Shown here: piece after piece, positions 8,830 through 15,804 of the stretch
Numbering within the stretch: position 1 is the stretch's first letter
Layout of the letters: the number at the start of each line of letters is the position of its first letter
Assembly: GCA_017405595.1 (NCBI GenBank)
Contig: JAFRAC010000015.1
Coordinates: 177,815-241,814, forward strand
DNA from: Thermoguttaceae bacterium
GTDB lineage: Bacteria > Planctomycetota > Planctomycetia > Pirellulales > Thermoguttaceae
Length of the DNA: 64,000 nucleotides
Direction of reading: 5' to 3'
Program-made: the position numbers and the translations under genes
Notes under the pieces: model-generated
What the model was told of the DNA's origin: nothing
What the model saw: only the letters and a program-made list of their open reading frames with translations
Databases searched by the model: none

Positions 8830-8893
8830 GATTTCCATCCCCCCTATTTTACCGCATTCGTCCGGCGCTTTCAATCATCGGGCCGGCCGATTC

Positions 8894-8922
8894 TTGTTTT
8901 TCGGAACCGCCGGGATTAAAAT
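8894..8922 (+). promoter_or_regulatory. Promoter for the DUF1080 gene
   Basis: TTGTTT (8894-8899) and TAAAAT (8917-8922) are spaced by 17 bases. The predicted start of transcription near 8929 leaves a leader of about 75 bases to the ATG at 9004. Confidence 0.55.
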
Positions 8923-9003
8923 AGGTTACTGACAGGCGAAGGATCGGCTTTCTCAATTCGTATCATGCATGGATTATTCGTTTTTACAGGCAGAAAGAGA
9001 GTT

Positions 9004-9816
9004 ATGATGAAATTCCGACTGTTATCGTTCGCGGCCTTCCTGCTGGCATCGGCCGCTGTTCTGGCCCAGGATTTTGAAGGGGGACATTTCCGTTCGGGGA
9101 TCGACTGGAAAGAACCCCCTGTGATCACCTCCGAAGCCGTTCTGACCCCTCCCCCTTCGGATGCCATCGTCCTTTTTGACGGAACCAGTCTCGACGCGTG
9201 GGAAGGCGCCGCGTGGAACGTGGCCGACGGTACGGTCACGATCGAACCGGGTACCGGAAGCATCCGCACCAAGCAGAAGTTCGGCAGTGTTCAGCTCCAC
9301 CTGGAATTCGCGGAACCCCCGCTGAAAACCGACGAAAACGGCAACCCGACCGAATTCGGCCAGTGGCGCGGCAACAGCGGCCTTTTCTTCATGGACCACT
9401 ACGAAGTCCAGATTCTCGACAGTTACGAGTGCGAGACCTACTTTGACGGCCAGTGCGGCTCGATCTACAAGCAGCTTCCCCCGCTGGTGAACGTCTGCAA
9501 GGCGCCGGGCCAGTGGCAAAGCTACGATATCATTTTCCATCGCCCGATCTTCCGCGTCGAAAACGACCAGATCGCCGAAGTTGTCCGTCCCGCCACGATT
9601 ACGGTCATTCAGAACGGCGTGCTGGTCATCGACAACTGGGCCATCCAGGGCGACACCTACTACCACATTCCTCCACACTACAACCTGCACGGCGACAAGG
9701 AACCGATCTCCATTCAGGATCACGGTACCCCCTGCAAGTTCCGCAACATCTGGGTCCGCGAGATTCCGGACGCGACGGTCGTTCCGCTCCAGAACAAACT
9801 TCAGCACTATGAGTGA
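9004..9816 (+). CDS. Secreted DUF1080 (3-keto-glycoside hydrolase type) protein
   Basis: Starting at ATG 9004 gives 270 residues with a clean signal peptide (MMKFRLLSFAAFLLASAAVLA/QDF). A start at 8965 would mask the signal and lacks a good ribosome site; AAAGAGAG precedes 9004. The mature part is one DUF1080 domain: VLFDGTSLDAWEG near the start, GSVQLHLEFAEP, then RGNSGLFFMDHYEVQILDSYE, GSIYKQLPPLVNVCKAPGQWQSYDIIF and the closing HGTPCKFRNIWVREI. The domain has a lectin/glucanase-like sandwich fold, and some members hydrolyse 3-keto-disaccharides. It is probably periplasmic. kdsB begins 18 bases downstream but is unrelated in function. Confidence 0.9.
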   Translation: MMKFRLLSFAAFLLASAAVLAQDFEGGHFRSGIDWKEPPVITSEAVLTPPPSDAIVLFDGTSLDAWEGAAWNVADGTVTIEPGTGSIRTKQKFGSVQLHLEFAEPPLKTDENGNPTEFGQWRGNSGLFFMDHYEVQILDSYECETYFDGQCGSIYKQLPPLVNVCKAPGQWQSYDIIFHRPIFRVENDQIAEVVRPATITVIQNGVLVIDNWAIQGDTYYHIPPHYNLHGDKEPISIQDHGTPCKFRNIWVREIPDATVVPLQNKLQHYE

Positions 9817-9834
9817 TTCGGGGAACCGCTCCGC

Positions 9835-10584
9835 GTGAAAAGCGTGATCATCATTCCGGCGCGTCTCGCCTCGACGCGCCTTCCCGGCAAACTGCTGCTG
9901 GCCGAAACGGGCAAACCGCTCATTCAGCACACCTACGAAGCGGCGCGGCAAAGCCGTTTGGCGAGCCGCGTCCTTGTGGCGTGCGACCACCCCTCGATTT
10001 ACGACGCGGTCCGCGCGTTCGGCGGCGAAGCGGTCATGACAAGTCCGGCGGCGCCGAGCGGAACCGATCGGGTTGCCGAAGCCGCTTCGGCGATTCCGGA
10101 CGCCGGGATCATCGTGAATGTTCAGGGGGACGAGCCGACCCTTTCGGGCGAGGCGATCGATAAGCTGATCGGCCTGCTCGCCAGCGAGCCCGGCGCCCCG
10201 ATGGCCACCCTGGCCGCCCCGATCCGCCGTGCCGAATCGGTTGAGGATCCCGCCTGCGTCAAAGTCGTTTTCGACAAGACCGGGCGGGCGCTCTGGTTCA
10301 GCCGGAGCGTCATCCCCTATCCGCGCAGCCGGTCCGAAACCTTCTTAAGCGATACGCCTCCCCTTTACTATCAGCATATCGGCATCTACGCCTACCGGAG
10401 GGATTTCCTTCTTTCCCTTCCCAAACTGCCGCAGGCCCTTTACGAAAAAACCGAGGGGCTCGAACAGCTCCGCGTCCTTTTCGAGGGGGAAAAGATTCTT
10501 GTCGGCGTCGTCGAAGAAAACGTGATCGGAATCGACACTCCCGAAGATTACGCGCGGTTTGTCCGTTCGGTCAGGAAAAGCTGA
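9835..10584 (+). CDS. kdsB: 3-deoxy-manno-octulosonate cytidylyltransferase
   Basis: A GTG start at 9835 gives 249 residues, the usual KdsB length. The N-terminal nucleotide-binding motif IIIPARLASTRLPGKLL is followed by TSPAAPSGTDRVAEAA, IIVNVQGDEPTLSGEAID, LWFSRSVIPYPR and YYQHIGIYAYRRDFLL, then the C-terminal GIDTPEDYARF. All are characteristic of CMP-Kdo synthetase, which activates Kdo for attachment to lipid A in the cytosol. Its presence implies an LPS with a Kdo-containing core. It follows the DUF1080 gene closely and may read through from that promoter. Confidence 0.95.
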   Translation: MKSVIIIPARLASTRLPGKLLLAETGKPLIQHTYEAARQSRLASRVLVACDHPSIYDAVRAFGGEAVMTSPAAPSGTDRVAEAASAIPDAGIIVNVQGDEPTLSGEAIDKLIGLLASEPGAPMATLAAPIRRAESVEDPACVKVVFDKTGRALWFSRSVIPYPRSRSETFLSDTPPLYYQHIGIYAYRRDFLLSLPKLPQALYEKTEGLEQLRVLFEGEKILVGVVEENVIGIDTPEDYARFVRSVRKS

Positions 10585-10793
10585 AATTCTCTTTCCCTTT
10601 CGCTTCCCTTTCGCGGGCAGCGGATTATAATAAGTCTTGCTCCCCTCGTTTTCCCGCTGAAGATCAATTTATTTTGCGTGGACGGGAAACACCACGGCCT
10701 GTGCATGTGTACGCCAGTTTCCAGGTCCTTCTCGCAGCGGCATTCTGTCGCGAAAACGCAGGGGAGTTTTTTTCATTTTCTCAAAAGAGAAGA

Positions 10794-10822
10794 TTGTTTT
10801 TCTCTATTCCCTCTGCTATAAT
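10794..10822 (+). promoter_or_regulatory. Promoter for the zinc-ribbon gene
   Basis: TTGTTT (10794-10799) and a perfect TATAAT (10817-10822) are separated by 17 bases. The site lies inside a longer open frame starting at 10674, which rules out that upstream start and supports ATG 10872. Confidence 0.65.
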
Positions 10823-10871
10823 TCTTTCGGAGGATTATTGTTGGTTTCGTTCGTGCGTCAAGGATTCTGCT

Positions 10872-11255
10872 ATGCCAGGAAAAATCAAGGTTACCTGCCC
10901 TAACGGTCACAAACTTGCGGCTGAAGAGCGAAAAGCGGGCAAAACTGTCGCCTGCCCGGTCTGCGGCGTCAAGCTGACGATTCCCGTTCCGGAAGACAGG
11001 AAGTGCACCGACAGCGCGGTTTTGCGCATCCTCGGTATCGGCGACGAACTTCTCAAAGCCTCGCGCGGCGAAAAAACAAAATACGACTACCCCCCCGAGG
11101 GGAGCGATCTGCTTCTCGGCGCCCACCCGAGCAAAAAACAGCGGAATACCCAGATCTGCCCCCAGTGCGACTGGGAAATCGACGCCGGTTACACCGTCTG
11201 TCCTCATTGCCACTTCTATCTGAGCCGGGGCGCCGAAAACGGCGGGAAGGGGTAA
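10872..11255 (+). CDS. Small double zinc-ribbon protein
   Basis: A 127-residue protein from ATG 10872, which has AAGGA about 8 bases upstream and a promoter at 10794-10822. It has an N-terminal CPNGHKLAAEERKAGKTVACPVCG element and a C-terminal CPQCDWEIDAGYTVCPHCHFYL element. Each supplies four cysteine or histidine ligands for a zinc ribbon. The linker of about 50 residues is charged and has no clear fold. Short proteins beginning with a 'CPNGH...ACPVCG' ribbon are common in planctomycetes and often of unknown role. The SUMF1-domain gene follows after 66 bases in the same direction. Confidence 0.75.
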   Translation: MPGKIKVTCPNGHKLAAEERKAGKTVACPVCGVKLTIPVPEDRKCTDSAVLRILGIGDELLKASRGEKTKYDYPPEGSDLLLGAHPSKKQRNTQICPQCDWEIDAGYTVCPHCHFYLSRGAENGGKG

Positions 11256-11321
11256 ACCGAACATTCTCCCGCCGGGCATTGATTGATACGATCCTCAAAC
11301 ACCACCGCAAAGGAGGTTCCC

Positions 11322-13151
11322 ATGGACCGTTCGCTCGGACAACACCGCTGTATTGGGGAGATTCTCCAATTTCTGTTCCTTCTCCTCTTTTTTGTTTTCC
11401 TTTTTCCGGTGGTTTTGCCGAGCCGCGGAATCCGGGCGGAAAAGGTCGATATGAACAAAGACCCGTTCGGACTGACCGAAGAGGAGCGGCAGAAAGCGGA
11501 ACAGCTTCCGGCGATCGACTGCGGCAAAGCCGCGAAACAGTTCGCCAGGTTCGGCTTTCCCAAAAACGGCTCAACTTACGATATCGCGTGCTGGATTGCC
11601 AGGAACGGGCTTACGCTCAGCGGGATCCCGCACGATGCCGAAGCCGCTGACTACGATATTTCCGAGAAGAACATCGATCTGCTTGCGAACCTCTGCGATC
11701 AAATTCTCGCGCTCGATCCGCCGAGAAAGTTCTTTACCCGGATTTTTTGGTTCCGGCATCTGATACTCGAACTCCGGTCCGATAAAGAAATTGAAAAGAA
11801 ACCGTCCGCCGAAAGCGTGCTGAAAGGACTGACGCTCTGCCGCGACGACCTCCTTCTCATTTCCGGTTTCGAAGATTATCACAGCCTCGTCCTCAAAAAC
11901 CTCCTGATACAAAAGGGGGTGAACGGAATCGGTTTCGCGAAATCGCTCGGCGAAATCCCGCCCCAGGCCGTGGAAATCGGAAAAGAGTTCCTTGCGGCCG
12001 CCGATACCATGCTGGCCGGCCAGCCGCTCGAGCGCCCCTACGAAATCCTTTACGAAAGCCGCGTCAATCTGCTCCGTCTTCTCGCGGAAACGGATCCGGC
12101 TTACGCCCCCGTTTTGGATCAGCGGCAGGAGGAGATTCTCGAACTTCTCAAAACACGCGGCGAAGAAATACTCGCCACATCTCTTTACGGCCATATGTTT
12201 GCCGCCGCGGTTCCCGATCCGCCGCTGACCGAAAAGAAGATTAAAACGGCGCGTTCTCTCCTTGAACTGTTCGACCGGCTCGACTCTCAAAACCCCGTGC
12301 CCGAAAATTGGGAGTATATGAATGCGGCCTCCAGCGCCGATAAGATCACCTTGCTGCTCGACGGGGCGGGAATCGACCTGGATCCGGCCCCCGCCGAAAT
12401 ACCGGTCGAGACGGGCAAGTTCCCTGCGGGAACCGCTGCGGGGGAAAAACGTGCGCTGACCGCCAACGGCGTCACCTACGTTTTTGCGTGGTGCCCCCCC
12501 GGCGAGTTCACGATGGGAAGCCCGGAATCGGAGGAAGGACATACCGGTTCCGAAAAAGAGCACCGCGTGGCATTAACACAAGGTTTCTGGATGCTGGAAT
12601 CCGAAATCACCGTAAAGATGTGGGATTCCGTCATGGGAAAAGGGGGGCGCGCTGTTATCCGTGAAAAGGAGAACCCGCTCAGCCCGGCATCTTATGTGAC
12701 AGGCGGCGCCGCGCTCGAATTCTGTGAAAAGCTCAGCCGGCTTTCCGGAAATGAGATAACCTTGCCGACCGAAGCCCAATGGGAATACGCCTGCCGGGCC
12801 GGTTCCAACACCCCCTATGCCGGAGCCGGTTCCCTGGACGATGTCTGCTGGTACCGCGAAAACAGCCGCAACCGCCCCCATCGGGGGAAAAGAAAGGCTC
12901 CGAACGCCTGGGGACTCTACGACATGCTCGGCAATCTCGACGAATGGTGCCGCGACGGATACGATGAAGCGTTCTATTCCCATTCTCCCGAAGCCGACCC
13001 TTACGTTCCGGCTGAGGGGCAGTTCCGGGTTCGGCGCGGAGGCAACTGGTGCAGCTATGCCGAAGAGTGCCGCGCCGCCAGCCGGGCCTGGCAAAACTTT
13101 GCCACCGAATATACCGGATTCCGGATTATCCTGGTTCCCGAAGCTGAATAA
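11322..13151 (+). CDS. Membrane-anchored or secreted SUMF1/FGE-domain protein
   Basis: The strong AAAGGAGG site places the start at 11322, giving 609 residues. An N-terminal hydrophobic helix (about residues 14-32) is a signal or anchor. Residues 40-370 form an unrecognised, mainly helical domain. Residues 375-609 are a formylglycine-generating-enzyme-like domain: CPPGEFTMGSPESEEG, LPTEAQWEYACRAGS, GLYDMLGNLDEWCRDGY and RVRRGGNWCSYAEECRAASR. The two cysteines in the last motif are six positions apart rather than the five of true FGE, so sulfatase activation is doubtful. Most bacterial SUMF1-domain proteins have other or unknown roles. It is probably co-transcribed with the zinc-ribbon gene. 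Confidence 0.8.
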   Translation: MDRSLGQHRCIGEILQFLFLLLFFVFLFPVVLPSRGIRAEKVDMNKDPFGLTEEERQKAEQLPAIDCGKAAKQFARFGFPKNGSTYDIACWIARNGLTLSGIPHDAEAADYDISEKNIDLLANLCDQILALDPPRKFFTRIFWFRHLILELRSDKEIEKKPSAESVLKGLTLCRDDLLLISGFEDYHSLVLKNLLIQKGVNGIGFAKSLGEIPPQAVEIGKEFLAAADTMLAGQPLERPYEILYESRVNLLRLLAETDPAYAPVLDQRQEEILELLKTRGEEILATSLYGHMFAAAVPDPPLTEKKIKTARSLLELFDRLDSQNPVPENWEYMNAASSADKITLLLDGAGIDLDPAPAEIPVETGKFPAGTAAGEKRALTANGVTYVFAWCPPGEFTMGSPESEEGHTGSEKEHRVALTQGFWMLESEITVKMWDSVMGKGGRAVIREKENPLSPASYVTGGAALEFCEKLSRLSGNEITLPTEAQWEYACRAGSNTPYAGAGSLDDVCWYRENSRNRPHRGKRKAPNAWGLYDMLGNLDEWCRDGYDEAFYSHSPEADPYVPAEGQFRVRRGGNWCSYAEECRAASRAWQNFATEYTGFRIILVPEAE

Positions 13152-13599
13152 TCTTCTGATCTGAAAAGGGTTTCAGCCTTTTTATCCCGGCGGGTTGTAC
13201 CGGAAGGGGCTACCGAAAGGGGCGGCCCCTTCCATTCCGTTGGCTGTGAAAAGGGGCCGGAAAAGGGAAATTTCCCCCCTTTTTCCCCTGATTCCCCCCC
13301 GCTTATCCCGCTGATTTCTTGTAAAATCACCCAAAATACCCATTTTAACCATTATAACCGATAGAATCTTCCTCATTTTTTCGAGTTAATTTGGGGAAAA
13401 TCCATTTTTTTCCGGCCCGAGGTATTGGCAAGATGAATAATTTGAATAAAATGAATCAATGTAAATCGGTTTAGCCGGTTCAGAAAGCTGGCTAAAATAA
13501 ACAAACTATAACGTTACGATGTTTCAGACTGGTATCTGTAAATACCGGTTACAAGTTCAAGCGGGTGATTCCCGCATTTAGCTAAAGGAGTTCCTTGCT
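13152..13599. other. AT-rich intergenic leader region of the Cys-rich gene
   Basis: No gene is apparent in these 448 bases. The first part has a run of G/C blocks around 13200-13300. From 13320 the sequence becomes AT-rich. Near 13530-13577 there are two small hairpins, GGTAT/AATACC and GCGGG/CCCGC, just ahead of the AAAGGAG ribosome site of the next gene. They could act as mRNA-stabilising leader structures. A TAAAAT at 13493 may be a -10 element, but its -35 is poor. Confidence 0.4.
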
Positions 13600-14190
13600 A
13601 TGAAAAAGTGTGCATTAGTTGCCCTCATGGTCGCCGCTATCATGGCGGTTGCCAGCCTTTCGTTCGCCGGCTGTGGCGCTTGCGCCCCGGCCGCCTGTGC
13701 TCCGGCTTGCGAAGCCCCGGCTTGCGCTCCGGCTTGTGACGCCGCGCCGGCTTGTGAACCGGCTTGTGCTCCGGCCCCGTGCTGCTGCCTGCCGAAGATC
13801 TGCCTGCCGAAGCCCTGCTTCCCGAAACTCTTCTGCTGCAAACCGGCTTGTGAAGCTGCGGCTTGCGAACCCGCTTGCGCTCCGGCTGAAGAAGCCTGCG
13901 CTCCGGCTGAAGAAGCTTGCGCTCCCGCTTGCGAACCGGTTGCCCCGGCTTGCGAACCGGTTGCTCCGGCTTGCGAACCCGCTTGCGCTCCGGCTGAAGA
14001 AGCCTGCGCTCCGGCCGAAGAAGCCTGCGCTCCCGCTTGCGCTCCGGCTTGCAAACCCTTCTGCCTGCCCAAGATCTGCCTGCCGAAGCCCTGCTTCAAG
14101 CCGATCTGCCTGCCGAAGCCCTGCTTCCCCTGCGCTCCTTGCGCTCCGGCTTGCGCCCCGGCCGCTCCTGCTTGCGCTCCCGCTTGCTAA
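13600..14190 (+). CDS. Secreted Cys-Ala-Pro repeat protein
   Basis: The 196-residue product starts with a signal peptide (MKKCALVALMVAAIMAVASLSFAG) and then consists almost wholly of Cys, Ala, Pro, Glu, Lys and Leu. Two repeat types alternate. CAPA/CEPA/AEEACAPAEEA blocks carry cysteine every four to five residues, and a basic CLPKICLPKPCFPK motif occurs near residues 62-80 and again twice near the C-terminus. Roughly one residue in four is cysteine. A strong AAAGGAG site and an intrinsic terminator 34 bases after the stop mark a monocistronic, probably well expressed gene. The composition suggests a disulfide-crosslinked envelope protein or a metal binder. Planctomycete walls are known to contain cysteine-rich proteins, but no specific family was recognised. 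Confidence 0.72.
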   Translation: MKKCALVALMVAAIMAVASLSFAGCGACAPAACAPACEAPACAPACDAAPACEPACAPAPCCCLPKICLPKPCFPKLFCCKPACEAAACEPACAPAEEACAPAEEACAPACEPVAPACEPVAPACEPACAPAEEACAPAEEACAPACAPACKPFCLPKICLPKPCFKPICLPKPCFPCAPCAPACAPAAPACAPAC

Positions 14191-14224
14191 GAGCTGAGCT
14201 GGCACTCATACATGCCAAAATGAA

Positions 14225-14261
14225 ACACCCCGGAAGGATATCCTTTCGGGGTGTTTTTTTT
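14225..14261 (+). terminator. Strong intrinsic terminator after the Cys-rich gene
   Basis: ACACCCCGGAAGG (14225-14237) pairs with CCTTTCGGGGTGT (14242-14254) around a 4-base loop, followed by eight T residues. Confidence 0.93.
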
Positions 14262-14280
14262 GCGCCGCCGGCTGTGCGGA

Positions 14281-15804
14281 TCAGGACTGAGCCGGTCTTT
14301 TCTTTCGGAAAAATGAGATCATCATTCTTCTCTCGTCCCGGTTAAAACCAATAAACCCGATAACGGTCAGCCAGAAAAACGCCGAAAGGAGAAGAACGGT
14401 TCCCAGACGGAACGGAGAGGGGGCCAGTGTGTATCGAATCAGAACCCAGGAAGGGAGAAACGCCGCGGCGGCCGTAAAGCAGAACCGTAAATTCCGGGCA
14501 AAGTAGACGGCGGCCCGTTCTTTTCTCCGGCGGCAGACAAGAATCGGGACAACGATTCCGCTGACCGCAATGGCCGGCAGAATGGTCGCGGAGGCAACCC
14601 CGATCTTGCCGAACCCCATTCGGACGGCGGCAATCGCCAAAATGATTCCGGCCGCCCCCTGCCCGATTGCCAAAGGGGCGAGGAGCTGATGGCGGGCGGT
14701 CCCTTGCAGCAGACGGACATTGACATCGGCCGCGCCCCGGTAGAATGCCATCCCGGCGGCGAGAATGACCAGACAGGGGAAAGCGTCAAGATACTCGGCC
14801 CCCACCCAGAACCGGATAAAGTCCCGCGCCCAAAAAATGAGGATCAGGGCCATAAAGACCGAAAGATAAGTCATCACCTTATACGAAAAAACACGGGTTT
14901 TTTCGAAAAGCGCCTCTTCGTTCCGCTGCGCCAGATGAGTAAACCAGTTTGTCTGCCAGATTGTCAGCTCTTCGGTCAGTGTTACAAAATAACTCGCGAA
15001 CGTCACAACCGCCAGGTTGTAGTGCGTCACGTCGGTCAGGGAAAGAAATGTGCCGATTACGACCAGGTCGCTTCGCCGGATGAGAAGATTTCCGAGCTGC
15101 TGGACGAACGTGTAGACGGAATAGCTGAGCAGTTCGCCCGCCCGCTCTTTCCGCACCTGTTTGGGAGAAAGGCGCAGCGGCGGCCAGGCCGCCCGGGCCA
15201 GCAAAACGAGAAAAAGGAGGTTCAGCAGCGAAACGCCCAGCCCGCCGGCCGCAATGGCGGCAACATGGCCGCCGGACCAGGCGATCAGAAAGGTCACGCC
15301 GCCGAGTGCCAGACGGTAAACGAGAGCGGCGATTCCGGTCAGTTCCTGGCGCATCACGCCGTTAATCACTCCGGAAAAAGCGTCGGCGATTTTTGAGACC
15401 GCGAACGCGCCGCCGGCAAACAGAAGAACCGCCGCGTAAACAGACGCCTCGGAAGAGGGGGCCCGCCAGCGGCAGAGAAGCGCGCCAACCCCGGCCGCGA
15501 AAAGCGCGGCCGCGCCGGCACACGCAAAAAGAAAAAGAGAGGTGCTCGCGGTTTCGTTCAGACGGCGCGGTTCCCCCCTCGAGTAAGCGAGTGTGACAAA
15601 ACGCGCCGAAGAGGTCGTCAGGCCGAAATCGGCCAGTCCGCACCAATTCGTGAACAGGCCGGCAAAGACAAAGACCGCGTATTCACGGTCCCCCAGTACC
15701 TTCAGCAGATAGGGTGTCAGGAAGAAGCCGATCAGAACCGCGGCGGCGTAGACCAAAAGACGGAGACCGGCTCCGCTGATCAGGAAACGCAGATGCCGGT
15801 TCAC
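14281..15804 (-). CDS. Polysaccharide flippase (MOP/Wzx-like membrane protein)
   Basis: The 507-residue integral membrane protein has about 12-14 hydrophobic helices. Its N-terminus (LLVYAAAVLIGFFLTPYLLKVLGDREYAVFVF) is typical of the oligosaccharide-flippase branch of the MOP superfamily. These proteins move undecaprenyl-linked sugar units or similar lipid-linked glycans across the inner membrane. The GTG start at 15804 overlaps the stop of the upstream haem protein gene (GTGA), indicating translational coupling. The nearby glycosyltransferase and kdsB fit a surface-polysaccharide context. The exact substrate is unknown. Confidence 0.86.
   Translation of the reverse strand: MNRHLRFLISGAGLRLLVYAAAVLIGFFLTPYLLKVLGDREYAVFVFAGLFTNWCGLADFGLTTSSARFVTLAYSRGEPRRLNETASTSLFLFACAGAAALFAAGVGALLCRWRAPSSEASVYAAVLLFAGGAFAVSKIADAFSGVINGVMRQELTGIAALVYRLALGGVTFLIAWSGGHVAAIAAGGLGVSLLNLLFLVLLARAAWPPLRLSPKQVRKERAGELLSYSVYTFVQQLGNLLIRRSDLVVIGTFLSLTDVTHYNLAVVTFASYFVTLTEELTIWQTNWFTHLAQRNEEALFEKTRVFSYKVMTYLSVFMALILIFWARDFIRFWVGAEYLDAFPCLVILAAGMAFYRGAADVNVRLLQGTARHQLLAPLAIGQGAAGIILAIAAVRMGFGKIGVASATILPAIAVSGIVVPILVCRRRKERAAVYFARNLRFCFTAAAAFLPSWVLIRYTLAPSPFRLGTVLLLSAFFWLTVIGFIGFNRDERRMMISFFRKKRPAQS

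Noticed and set aside
13578..14205. Antisense low-complexity frames across the Cys-rich gene
   Set aside because: They are the complement of the CAPA repeats (Gly/Ala/Gln/Ser repeats), lack ribosome sites, and the plus-strand gene has a signal peptide, ribosome site and terminator.
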